Assembly: GCA_036526195.1 (NCBI GenBank)
Contig: DATCYZ010000008.1
Span: 1-34,666 of the forward strand
Reading direction: 5' to 3'
DNA from: DATCYZ01 sp036526195
GTDB lineage: Bacteria; Pseudomonadota; Gammaproteobacteria; Burkholderiales; SG8-39
DNA: 34,666 nucleotides
In this document: positions 14,069 through 21,580 of the stretch, in pieces
How positions within the stretch are numbered: the first letter of the stretch is position 1
How the letters are laid out: every line of letters starts with the position of its first letter
Position numbers and translations under genes: made by a program
Notes under the pieces: generated by a model
Database searches by the model: none
What the model was told of the DNA's origin: nothing
The model's input: only the letters and a program-made list of their open reading frames with translations

Positions 14069-15262
14069 ATGAAAAATCTGCTACTCGCACTGTCCGCCGC
14101 CCTGTGCGGCGTTGCCTTCGCCGCCCCGGCGACGCTCGCGCAGGACAAGACCATCAATATCGCCGGCTTCGGCGCGAAGTCCGGCGTGGTGCGCTCCTTC
14201 GGCGTGAACAGCGAGGCCGCCATGCTGGCCGCCGCCGACGTGATCAACAAGGCGGGCGGCGTCAAACTCGCCGACGGCTCCAAGGCGAAGCTCGCCGTCG
14301 AGTTCTACGACGACCGCTGCAACGCCGAGGAAGGCATCTCGGTAGCGCGCCGCATCTACGGCACGAATGCCGTGGTCGCCGTCGGCCCGACCTGCTCGAA
14401 CGTCGCCGAGCCGCTCTTCGGCGTGCTGCAGAAGAAGATCGACGACGCCAGCGACTCCGGCATGCAGATGCCGATCTTCACCGATGTCGCGATCAAGGTG
14501 GGGCTGGCCAAGATCTCGCAATGGGCGTTCCGCAACGTGCCCAACGAAATGACCATGTACAACTCGCTGTACTACTGGCTGAAGACCAAGTATCCGCAGG
14601 CGCAGACCATTTTCGGCGGCGTCGAGGAAGACTTCGCGCATTCGCGCGCCACCTGGTACCTCGTGCAGAAGACGCGCGCCGAGGCCGCGGGCTTCAAGGT
14701 CGCCGGCGAGGCGAAGTGGCTGCTGAACGACACTAATTTCGCCACCCAGGTGCGCGAGATGAAGAAGGCGAATGCCGACGTGGTGGCGATCTCCGCGCAC
14801 CCCTTCACCACCTGCGGCGTGCTGAAGGAGATGGCGCGCCAGGGCGTGAAGCCCAAGGTGCTGGTCGGACTCACCAGTTCGTCGAGCCTGGAAACCCTGC
14901 AGGGCTGCGCCAAGCAGGCCGAGGGCATGATCATCCCGACCAGCTTCGCACCGGTGAACAAGGAAGCGCAGAACGCGGCGCAGGTCACGGCGAAGTTCAA
15001 GGGCGCGGCCGACCTGCATTCGATGGCGGCCTGGGAAAACATGTTCATCCTCAAGCAGGTGATGGACGCGGCCAAGCTCTCGGGCAAGCCCGGCGACCTG
15101 CAGGCCGACCGGCGCAAGGTGCGCGACGGGCTGGCAAGCCTGAAGACCACCAACGGGTTGCTCGGGGTCACCAAGCGCGACGAGGAAGGCGAGGCGGACA
15201 AGCCCTACCTCTTCGTGCACGCCAGCAAGGGCGAGTGGAAGGTTCTCCACAACCCGCTCTGA
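14069..15262 (+). CDS. Liv-type ABC transporter periplasmic binding protein
   Basis: This 397-residue protein is a type I periplasmic binding protein of the leucine/amide family. It has a signal peptide (residues 1-24, MKNLLLALSAALCGVAFAAP, cleavage near LAQ-DK). Mature-protein landmarks are the N-terminal NIAGFGAKSGVVRSFGVNSE and EFYDDRCNAEEGISVARR. GAGGAGGGG upstream fixes the start. It is followed by livH, livM, livG and livF-type genes. The ligand is not necessarily an amino acid: such transporters also carry aromatic acids, amides and urea. The divergent acyl-CoA ligase suggests an organic acid. Confidence 0.9.
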   Translation: MKNLLLALSAALCGVAFAAPATLAQDKTINIAGFGAKSGVVRSFGVNSEAAMLAAADVINKAGGVKLADGSKAKLAVEFYDDRCNAEEGISVARRIYGTNAVVAVGPTCSNVAEPLFGVLQKKIDDASDSGMQMPIFTDVAIKVGLAKISQWAFRNVPNEMTMYNSLYYWLKTKYPQAQTIFGGVEEDFAHSRATWYLVQKTRAEAAGFKVAGEAKWLLNDTNFATQVREMKKANADVVAISAHPFTTCGVLKEMARQGVKPKVLVGLTSSSSLETLQGCAKQAEGMIIPTSFAPVNKEAQNAAQVTAKFKGAADLHSMAAWENMFILKQVMDAAKLSGKPGDLQADRRKVRDGLASLKTTNGLLGVTKRDEEGEADKPYLFVHASKGEWKVLHNPL

Positions 15263-15292
15263 GCGCGTGACCCGCGCGCGCGGGTGAAGGAC

Positions 15293-15317
15293 AGGGGGCC
15301 GACGCCCCCTTTCTTTT
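15293..15317 (+). terminator. Intrinsic terminator or attenuator after the binding-protein gene
   Basis: AGGGGGC at 15293-15299 and GCCCCCT at 15304-15310 form a perfect 7-base stem with loop CGAC, followed by TTCTTTT (15311-15317). It lies between the binding protein stop (15262) and the first permease start (15339). A partial terminator here would make the binding protein more abundant than the membrane parts, as is common in ABC importers. Confidence 0.7.
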
Positions 15318-15338
15318 GCCCGCCCCGGGGCATTTGCC

Positions 15339-16220
15339 ATGCTCGACCTGCTGCAATCCATCTCCGACGGCGTGCTGTACGGCGCGACCTATGCGCTGAT
15401 CGGCATCGGCTTCACGCTGGTGTTCGGCGTGATGCACAAGATCAACATGTCCTACGCCGCGGCCTCGGTGGGCGGGGCCTACGCCGGGCTGCTGGTGGTG
15501 AAGGCCGTGGCCGCCAGCGCGCCGCCCTGGCTCATCTTCCTCGGCAGCGTGCTGGCCGGCGGCATGCTCGGCTGGGTGGTGTACGTCGCCTGCTTCCATT
15601 TCATCCCGCTCGCCAACCCGCTGGCGACGCTGATGTCGACCGTGGGCATGCTGTTGCTGATCGACGAGGTGATCGTCCACGGCACCGACGGCATGCCGCT
15701 CGGCTTTCCGGCGCTGTTCGACGACGTGATGATCCGCTTCGGCGAGTTCACGCTGCGCGGCGACCTGCTGCTGGTGTTCGGGATCTCGGTCCTCGGCATG
15801 GTGGGATTGTTGCTGCTCTTGTATCGAACCCGCCTTGGCCTCGCCACGCGCGCGGTCTCGCAGCAGCCGGTCGCGGCGCAGCTCTGCGGCATCCGCCTGG
15901 TGCGCGTGAACGCCCTGACCTTCGTCATCACCGGACTGCTGGGCGGGCTCGCCGGCGCCATGATCGGCGCCTCGGTCGGCACGCTCTCGCCCCTGCTGAC
16001 GACGCCGCTCACCGTGAAGGGCCTGATCGTCACCGTGATCGGCGGCCTGGGCAGCATTCCCGGCGCCATCATCGCCGGGCTGCTGGTCGGCGGGCTGGAG
16101 AACGTCTTCCAGCTCTACCGCGGCGTCACCGAGCGCGACCTGTACGTCATGCTGCTGCTGTTCGTCTTCCTCGTCTTCCGCCCCGGCGGCCTGTTCGCTG
16201 CGAAGACCGGGAGAGACTGA
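15339..16220 (+). CDS. Liv-type ABC permease, LivH family (first pair)
   Basis: This 293-residue integral membrane protein is a LivH-family permease. The N-terminus LLQSISDGVLYGATYALIGIG and the ATPase-contacting loop near QQPVAAQLCGIRLVRVNAL are typical, and it has many hydrophobic spans. The C-terminal part contains the conserved VIGGLGSIPGAIIAGLLVGG. It pairs with LivM (16361) to form the channel driven by LivG and LivF. The starting ATG lies 21 bases after the terminator-like hairpin. Gene symbol withheld because ligand specificity is unknown. Confidence 0.9.
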   Translation: MLDLLQSISDGVLYGATYALIGIGFTLVFGVMHKINMSYAAASVGGAYAGLLVVKAVAASAPPWLIFLGSVLAGGMLGWVVYVACFHFIPLANPLATLMSTVGMLLLIDEVIVHGTDGMPLGFPALFDDVMIRFGEFTLRGDLLLVFGISVLGMVGLLLLLYRTRLGLATRAVSQQPVAAQLCGIRLVRVNALTFVITGLLGGLAGAMIGASVGTLSPLLTTPLTVKGLIVTVIGGLGSIPGAIIAGLLVGGLENVFQLYRGVTERDLYVMLLLFVFLVFRPGGLFAAKTGRD

Positions 16221-16262
16221 TGACCTCGACATCGACGCCAGTCGAAGCCACCCGGGGGGTAC

Positions 16263-16320
16263 GGGGGGGCCGGGAAGGTTCCCTGGATCCAGGAAGGGGC
16301 CCGGCCCCCCTGTTCCTTTC
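16263..16320 (+). terminator. Long hairpin between the first livH and livM genes
   Basis: An 11-base perfect stem GGGGGGCCGGG (16264-16274) pairs with CCCGGCCCCCC (16300-16310). The 25-base loop contains a second palindrome, CCTGGATCCAGG (16282-16293). The trailing TGTTCCTTTC has a modest pyrimidine run. The hairpin is strong enough to act as an internal terminator or an mRNA stability element that sets the dosage of downstream genes. Confidence 0.5.
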
Positions 16321-16332
16321 CTGCCAGGAGGC

Positions 16333-16353
16333 GCGGGAGGCATAGCCTCCCGC
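16333..16353 (+). promoter_or_regulatory. Hairpin overlapping the livM ribosome site
   Basis: GCGGGAGGC (16333-16341) pairs with GCCTCCCGC (16345-16353) around a 3-base loop, ending 7 bases before the livM ATG at 16361. The GGGAGG in the left arm is the best ribosome-site candidate nearby (the other is CAGGAGG just before it). Folding would therefore hide it, and translation of LivM might be controlled through this structure. Confidence 0.4.
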
Positions 16354-16360
16354 TCCGATC

Positions 16361-17269
16361 ATGGATTTTTACTTTGGCTTGGCACAGATCATCGGCGTGC
16401 ACGCCCTGCTCGGCCTGTCCGCCTATGTCGTGCTGCTCACCGGGCAGGTCAGCCTTGCGCAGGCGGCGTTTTTCGCCATCGGCGCCTATGTCGCCGGCAT
16501 GCTCACGGTGCTGACCGGCTGGCACGTGGTGCCCGCGGTGTTCGCCGGCGCGGTGATCGGCGCGGTGGTGGCCTGCGCGGTCGGCTTTCCGGCGCTGCGC
16601 GTCAAGGGCCTGATGCTGGTCATCGCCACGCTCGCCTTCGGCGAAGGGGTGCGCCTGTTCTTCTTCAACTTCGACTACCAGGTGTCCAAGGGCGAGGTGA
16701 AGCTCGGCCCGGTCGGCGGCGAGGGCTTCCGGCAGATCCGCTTCTTCCCGGAAAACGGCTGGAGCACCTTCGAGGTCATGCTGTTCGTCTGGGTGTTCGT
16801 GATCCTGGTCATGGCGCTGCTGTGGTGGTTCGACCGCTCGCGCTACGGCTCGGTGCTGCGCGCGGTGGGCGAGGACGAGATTGCCGCGCAGGCCGTCGGC
16901 ATCAACCTGACCGCGGTCAAGGTGAGCGCCATGACGGTGGGCGGCGCGATCGCCGGGATCGGCGGCGGCCTGTACGCGCACTACACCACGCACATCGAGC
17001 ATGCGAGCTTCAACATCCTGGTCGCCACCTTCGCGATTGCCTATCCCATCCTCGGCGGACTCGCGAGCGTCTTCGGCACGCTGATCGCGGTGGTGTTCGT
17101 GCAGGGCGTGCTGGTGGAAGGCCTGCGCTTCATGGGCGACTGGCGAAACCTGCTTTTCGGCGCGCTGATCATCCTGGCCATGAACGTCCGGCCGCGCGGC
17201 ATGCTCGACGAGCGGGTGCTGGCGTGGCTGAAGTCGCTCTTCCACCGCAAGGGTTCGTCCGGTGCTTGA
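16361..17269 (+). CDS. Liv-type ABC permease, LivM family (first pair)
   Basis: This 302-residue membrane protein is a LivM-family permease, with hydrophobic N-terminal spans LGLSAYVVLLTGQVSLAQAA and FFAIGAYVAG. The cytoplasmic coupling loop is RYGSVLRAVGEDEIAAQAVGI, and the C-terminal region has YPILGGLASVFGTLI. It forms the channel with the LivH-type protein upstream. Its stop overlaps the GTG start of the ATPase gene by 8 bases. Confidence 0.9.
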   Translation: MDFYFGLAQIIGVHALLGLSAYVVLLTGQVSLAQAAFFAIGAYVAGMLTVLTGWHVVPAVFAGAVIGAVVACAVGFPALRVKGLMLVIATLAFGEGVRLFFFNFDYQVSKGEVKLGPVGGEGFRQIRFFPENGWSTFEVMLFVWVFVILVMALLWWFDRSRYGSVLRAVGEDEIAAQAVGINLTAVKVSAMTVGGAIAGIGGGLYAHYTTHIEHASFNILVATFAIAYPILGGLASVFGTLIAVVFVQGVLVEGLRFMGDWRNLLFGALIILAMNVRPRGMLDERVLAWLKSLFHRKGSSGA

Positions 17270-18008
17270 ACTGCGCGGCCTGTCAAAGCACTTCGGCGGC
17301 GTGCGCGCCCTGGACGGGCTCGACCTGGACGTGCGCGAGGGCGAGATCTTCGGCCTGATCGGCCCCAACGGCTCGGGCAAGAGCACCACCGTGAACCTGA
17401 TCACCGGCATGTACCCGTCGACCGCCGGGACGATTCGTTTCGGCGGGCTGGACATCGATCCCCTGCAGACGCACAAGCGGCTGCAGGCGGGCATCGCACG
17501 CACCTTCCAGAACATCCGCCTCTTCGGCCAGCTCACGGTCTGGCAGAACCTGTGGGTGGCGCAGAACTCGCCGGCCGACCGGGCGCGCTCGGGATTCCTC
17601 GCGCGCTGGATCGGCGGGCGCGCCGGCGTGCGCGCCGAGATCACCCAGTTGCTCGAATTCTCCGGTCTCGCGCACCGCGCCGACGAGCTGGCCGCCAACC
17701 TGGCCTTCGGCGAGCAGCGCAGGCTCGAGCTTGCGCGCGCGCTCGCGGCGAAGCCGAAGCTGATCCTGCTCGACGAGCCGGCCGCCGGCATGAACGCCGA
17801 GGAGATTGCCGATCTCGACGAGCGCATCCGGCAGGTGCGCGCGCGCGGCGTCACCGTGCTGCTGATCGAGCACCACATGGAGCTCGTCATGGCCGTGACC
17901 GACCGGATCGCGGTCCTCAACTTCGGCCAGAAGATCGCCGAGGGCACGCCGGCCGAGGTGCAGAATGACGATGCGGTGAAGAAGGCCTACCTCGGGGGCG
18001 GCGAATGA
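17262..18008 (+). CDS. Liv-type ABC ATPase, LivG family
   Basis: This 248-residue ATPase has Walker A GPNGSGKST, the LivG-characteristic GIARTFQNIRLFGQLTV Q-loop region, an LAFGEQRRLELARAL signature region, Walker B KLILLDEPAAGMN, and the switch histidine in LLIEHHMELVMAVTDR. LivG subunits are about 255 residues. The start is GTG 17262, inside the 3' end of livM. It pairs with LivF, whose ATG overlaps its stop (ATGA at 18005-18008). Confidence 0.93.
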   Translation: MLELRGLSKHFGGVRALDGLDLDVREGEIFGLIGPNGSGKSTTVNLITGMYPSTAGTIRFGGLDIDPLQTHKRLQAGIARTFQNIRLFGQLTVWQNLWVAQNSPADRARSGFLARWIGGRAGVRAEITQLLEFSGLAHRADELAANLAFGEQRRLELARALAAKPKLILLDEPAAGMNAEEIADLDERIRQVRARGVTVLLIEHHMELVMAVTDRIAVLNFGQKIAEGTPAEVQNDDAVKKAYLGGGE

Positions 18009-18724
18009 GCGCCCTGCTCGCGGTCGAGGACGTGGTCACCGCCTACGGCAAGATCGAGGCGCTGAAGGGTGTCAGCCTGGAGGTGGCCGAAGGCTCGATC
18101 ACCTGCCTGCTCGGGCCCAACGGCGCAGGCAAGACCACCCTGATGTTCACGGTGGCGGGCATCCTCAGGCCAAAGCGCGGCGCGATCCGCTTCGCCGGCA
18201 CCGAGATCGCCGGCCAGTCCCCGCATGCCATCGTCTCGCATGGCATCGCACTGGTGCCGGAAAACCGGCTGGTGTTCCCTTCGATGACGGTGCAGGAGAA
18301 CCTGCAGGCGGGGGCCTACGCGCGCGACGACCGCGCCGGCATCGGCACGGACATCGAGAAGATGTTCACGCGCTTTCCGCGCCTGCGCGAACGCGCCGGC
18401 CAGCTTGCCGGCACGCTCTCCGGCGGCGAGCAGCAGATGCTGGCGGTCGCGCGCGCGCTGATGTCGCGCCCGAAGCTTCTGCTGATGGACGAACCCTCGC
18501 TCGGCCTGGCGCCGCTGGTGGTCGAGGAGATCTTCAGCATCGTGCGCGAACTGCACAAGGACGGCACCACCATCTTCCTCGTCGAGCAGAACGCGCACCT
18601 TGCGCTCAAGGTGGCGCACCACTTCTACCTCATCGAGCAGGGCAAGGTGACCTTCAGCGGCACCCCCGGCACGCTTGCCGAGGACGAAGTGATCCGGCGC
18701 GCCTACCTGGGCTCGAAGGCCTAG
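18005..18724 (+). CDS. Liv-type ABC ATPase, LivF family
   Basis: This 239-residue ATPase has Walker A GPNGAGKTT, the GIALVPENRLVFPSMTVQENL segment typical of LivF, signature LSGGEQQMLAVARAL, Walker B KLLLMDEPSLGLAP and switch LVEQNAHLAL. It forms a heterodimer with LivG. It is translationally coupled to it by the ATGA overlap and is followed 27 bases later by the second permease pair, which has no ATPases of its own. Confidence 0.93.
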   Translation: MSALLAVEDVVTAYGKIEALKGVSLEVAEGSITCLLGPNGAGKTTLMFTVAGILRPKRGAIRFAGTEIAGQSPHAIVSHGIALVPENRLVFPSMTVQENLQAGAYARDDRAGIGTDIEKMFTRFPRLRERAGQLAGTLSGGEQQMLAVARALMSRPKLLLMDEPSLGLAPLVVEEIFSIVRELHKDGTTIFLVEQNAHLALKVAHHFYLIEQGKVTFSGTPGTLAEDEVIRRAYLGSKA

Positions 18725-18751
18725 CGCGACGCGCGCCGCGGCCGGCCGCCG

Positions 18752-19645
18752 ATGCTGGACGCCCTGCAGAACACGCTGGACGGTCTGTTCAACGGCACCG
18801 CGTACGCCCTCCTCGCCGTCGGCTTCACCCTGATCTTCGGCGTGCTGCGCCGTGCCAACCTGTCCTACGGCCCGGCCATCCTGTTCGGCGCCTACGCCGC
18901 GACCTGGCTCTCGCAACAGGGCCAGGTCTCGCTCCTGCTGCTGGGCGTCGTCACGGTGGCCGGCACGGTGCTGGCCGGCGCCTACGTCGAACGGCTGTGC
19001 TTTGCCCCGCACCGCCATGGCGCGCCGCTCGCCGCCATGGTGGCGAGCTTCGCACTGTGGATGCAGTTCGAGGAGGCCGCCACCCTGCTGCTGCCGAAGC
19101 ACCTGTACGACTTCCCCGCGCTCTGGTCCGGTGCGTCGCTGTCGCTCGGCCCGCTGTTCCTGCGCGTCGAGACGCTGGTGCTGTTTGCCACCGCCGTGGC
19201 GATCCTTGGCGGCCTGTGGTGGCTGCTCCATCGCACGCGCTTCGGCACCGCCGTGCGCGCGCTCGTCGACCAGCCGGTGGCCGCCGAGCTCGCCGGCATC
19301 CCGGCGGCGCGCACCTTTGCGCTGGTGTTTGCGCTCGCCTCGGCGATCGGCGGCATCGCCGGCTTCCTCATCTCCGCCACCTTTCAGCAAGTCACGCCGA
19401 TGCTCGGCATGTGGTCGACGCTGAAGGGCATGCTGGCCATGATGCTGGGGGGCCTCGGCTCGCTGCCGGGCGCGGTGGCAGGCGGCCTGCTTCTCGGCCT
19501 GGTGGAAGCGCACAGCCAGTGGTATCTCGGCCCGCAGGCGCGCGACCTGGTCGCCTACCTGCTGCTGTTCTTGCTCCTCGCGCTGCGACCCGAGGGGCTT
19601 GCCTGGTGGATGGGACGATGGACGCGCACGCGATCGGCGTCCTGA
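18752..19645 (+). CDS. Liv-type ABC permease, LivH family (second pair)
   Basis: This 297-residue membrane protein is a second LivH-family permease (LQNTLDGLFNGTAYALLAVG, DQPVAAELAGIPAARTFAL, MLGGLGSLPGAVAGGLLLG). It is clearly related to the LivH at 15339 but substantially diverged, so not a recent duplicate. It has no binding protein of its own in the window and presumably shares LivGF and possibly the binding protein. Its 3' end overlaps the start of the second LivM by 28 bases. Confidence 0.9.
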   Translation: MLDALQNTLDGLFNGTAYALLAVGFTLIFGVLRRANLSYGPAILFGAYAATWLSQQGQVSLLLLGVVTVAGTVLAGAYVERLCFAPHRHGAPLAAMVASFALWMQFEEAATLLLPKHLYDFPALWSGASLSLGPLFLRVETLVLFATAVAILGGLWWLLHRTRFGTAVRALVDQPVAAELAGIPAARTFALVFALASAIGGIAGFLISATFQQVTPMLGMWSTLKGMLAMMLGGLGSLPGAVAGGLLLGLVEAHSQWYLGPQARDLVAYLLLFLLLALRPEGLAWWMGRWTRTRSAS

Positions 19646-20514
19646 CCAACATCGGGCTGTTCGCCTTCCTCGCCCTGTCGGCCTACCTGCTGCTGGTCGC
19701 GGGGGAGCTGTCCTTCGGCCAGCAGGCGTTTTTCGGCATCGGCGCCTATGCCGGCGGCATCGCCACCGCGCTGTACGGCTGGCCCCTGCCCCTCGCCCTG
19801 CTGGCCGCGATGGCGGCCGGCGGTCTTGCCCAGCTGCTGATCGCGCTGCCGACGCTGCGCCTCAAGGGCCTGTACTTCGCCATGGCCACGCTCGCCGCCG
19901 CGGAGATGGTCCGCATCGGCCTCGAACTGCTGCACTTCCGGCGCATGGTCGAGGGCGAAGCGGTCGGCCCCGACGGCACGCAGGGCTTTCGCGGCATCCG
20001 CTGGGTGTTCGAGCAGGGCATCGAACCCGGCGGCTACCTGCTGATCGTCTGGTCCTTGCTGGCAGTGGTGATGGCGGCGCTTGCCTGGGTGGAACGCTCG
20101 CGCCTCGGCGTGACCCTGCGCGGCGTGGGCGAAGACCCCGAACTCGCCGCGGCGCTCGGCATCCGCGTCGATCGCCTGAAGCTCGGCACCGCGACGGCGG
20201 CCGGCGCGCTGGCCGCCCTCGGCGGCGTGCTGTTCGCGCATGCCAACACCTACATCGAGCCGCGCAACTTCGACATCATGCTCGGCGTGCACAGCCTCGC
20301 CTACGCGCTGATCGGCGGGCTCGGCACGGTGGTCGGGCCGCTGCTCGGCGTGCTGCTGGACATCGGCGTGCTCGAAGGCAGCCGGATCTTCCACGGCTAC
20401 CGCATGATCGTCTTCGGCGGCCTGGTGGCGCTGCTGCTCATCTGGCGGCCCCGGGGCCTGCTCGATGAGCGGGTGGTACATTGGCTCGGTCGACGCCTGA
20501 AGAAGCCCGGATGA
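19618..20514 (+). CDS. Liv-type ABC permease, LivM family (second pair)
   Basis: This 298-residue membrane protein is a second LivM-family permease. The N-terminus is LFAFLALSAYLLLVAGELS, followed by FGQQAFFGIGAYAGG. The coupling loop is RLGVTLRGVGEDPELAAALGI, and late spans include AYALIGGLGTVVGPLLGVLL. ATG 19618 is chosen since it gives a family-length protein. It overlaps the upstream permease, and its stop overlaps the next ATG (ATGA at 20511-20514), so the second pair and the small exported protein are translated as one block. Confidence 0.9.
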   Translation: MDAHAIGVLTNIGLFAFLALSAYLLLVAGELSFGQQAFFGIGAYAGGIATALYGWPLPLALLAAMAAGGLAQLLIALPTLRLKGLYFAMATLAAAEMVRIGLELLHFRRMVEGEAVGPDGTQGFRGIRWVFEQGIEPGGYLLIVWSLLAVVMAALAWVERSRLGVTLRGVGEDPELAAALGIRVDRLKLGTATAAGALAALGGVLFAHANTYIEPRNFDIMLGVHSLAYALIGGLGTVVGPLLGVLLDIGVLEGSRIFHGYRMIVFGGLVALLLIWRPRGLLDERVVHWLGRRLKKPG

Positions 20515-20894
20515 GAGTTCTCGCTTTCCTGCTGCTCGGATGCCTCGCCTTGCCGGCCCTCGCGCAACGCCCCGAGGCCGCGCTCGAGTGCAGGCCGACG
20601 CCCACCGACTTCATCTTCGACTGCACCATCCACCTGAGCCGTGGCGGAAAGCCGCTCAGCGGCGTCGAGGTCACGGTCGGCGCCGACATGCCCTCGATGC
20701 CGATGGCGCACAACGTCAAGCCGGCGCAGGCGCGGCCCGGCGACCGGCCCGGGGACTACCGCGTGATGCTCGACCTGGAGATGCTCGGCGACTGGACCGT
20801 GAAGCTGCGCCTCGCCGGCCCGGTGCGCGACCTGCTGCGGGTCGACCTGAACTTCGACGAAAAGGGCACCCGGCCCGTGCGGCGCCGGCGCTGA
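20511..20894 (+). CDS. Exported YtkA/FixH-like small protein
   Basis: This 127-residue protein begins with a signal peptide (MRVLAFLLLGCLALPALAQ, cleavage after Ala-Leu-Ala). The mature part is a single beta-sandwich resembling the YtkA/FixH domain: LECRPTPTDFIFDCTIHLSRG, VTVGADMPSMPMAH, and DYRVMLDLEMLGDWTVKLRL. Such domains are found in copper/cytochrome oxidase assembly proteins; methionines in MPSMPMAH could bind copper. It is coupled by ATGA to the second LivM and may therefore be a transporter-linked periplasmic subunit. The tail is Arg-rich (PVRRRR). Confidence 0.75.
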   Translation: MRVLAFLLLGCLALPALAQRPEAALECRPTPTDFIFDCTIHLSRGGKPLSGVEVTVGADMPSMPMAHNVKPAQARPGDRPGDYRVMLDLEMLGDWTVKLRLAGPVRDLLRVDLNFDEKGTRPVRRRR

Positions 20895-20904
20895 CGCCGA
20901 AACA

Positions 20905-20938
20905 GCCCATATAGTAACATATATGTTACTATATGGGC
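20905..20938. repeat. Perfect 34-bp palindrome between converging genes
   Basis: The 17 bases at 20905-20921 (GCCCATATAGTAACATA) are exactly complementary to 20922-20938, with no loop. The sequence is AT-rich in the middle of very GC-rich DNA. It lies between the stops of the YtkA/FixH-like gene (20894) and the nitroreductase (20948), so a bidirectional terminator is possible, though neither end has a T run. Its core GTAAC-N6-GTTAC also occurs at 30083-30098, suggesting a protein-binding site. Confidence 0.6.
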
Positions 20939-20947
20939 AAGACCGCG

Positions 20948-21538
20948 TCAGACGATGCGGCAGGCCTCCTCGAAGCCCAGGCGCGGGTTGCGCGGGAAGA
21001 TCTTCGACGGGTCGCCGTGCCCGAGGTTGCAGAGGAAGTTCGACTTCCAGCGCCCGTCGGCGAAGAAGGCGGTATCCACCTTGGCGTTGTCGAAGCCGGA
21101 CATCGGCCCGCAATCGAGGCCCAGCGCGCGCGCCGCCAGCATCAGGTAGGCGCCCTGCAACGAGCCGTTGCGCATCGCCGTGGTGGCGACGTGGGCCTTC
21201 TTCTCCTCCCCCTCGAAGAGCCCCTTGGCGTTCGGGTTGTTCGGGAAGGTGCGCGGCAGGTTCTCGTAGAAGTGCAGGTCGTTGGCGATGATCACCGTGG
21301 CCGGCGCCTTCATCACCTTGTCGAGGTTGCCCGGGCTCAGCGCGGGCGCGAGCTTGTCCTTGGCCGCCTTCGAGCGCACGAAGACGAAGCGCGCCGGCTG
21401 GGTGTTCATCGTGGTCGCGCCCCACTTGGCGAGGTCGTAGACCGCGCGCAGTTCGTCGTCGGAGACCGGCGTGTCGAGAAAACCGTTCTGCGTGCGGGCA
21501 GTGCGAAACAGGGTGTCGAGTGCCTTGTCGTCGAGCAT
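20948..21538 (-). CDS. RutE-like nitroreductase (malonic semialdehyde reductase family)
   Basis: This 196-residue FMN protein matches RutE of E. coli closely along its length: LFRTARTQNGF, TPVSDDELRAVYDLAKWG, SPGNLDKVMKAPATVI, LMLAARALGLDCGPMSGFD and a C-terminal FPRNPRLGFEEAC. RutE reduces malonic semialdehyde to 3-hydroxypropionate in pyrimidine breakdown. The remaining rut genes are absent here, so a different aldehyde or quinone role is possible. GGAGG upstream of ATG 21538 supports the start. It is divergent from the CoA-transferase-like gene. Confidence 0.88.
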   Translation of the reverse strand: MLDDKALDTLFRTARTQNGFLDTPVSDDELRAVYDLAKWGATTMNTQPARFVFVRSKAAKDKLAPALSPGNLDKVMKAPATVIIANDLHFYENLPRTFPNNPNAKGLFEGEEKKAHVATTAMRNGSLQGAYLMLAARALGLDCGPMSGFDNAKVDTAFFADGRWKSNFLCNLGHGDPSKIFPRNPRLGFEEACRIV

Positions 21539-21580
21539 GGAGCCTCCGGATTCGAGAGGGCCGGATGGTAGCATCGCCAG

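Noticed and set aside
16115..17947. Long minus-strand open frame across the liv permease and ATPase genes
   Set aside because: Antisense to clear LivH, LivM and LivG proteins with normal motifs; composition is not protein-like.
20905..20938. Insertion-sequence end or transposon scar at the palindrome
   Set aside because: No target duplication, transposase fragment or second copy of the full sequence; only the short core recurs.
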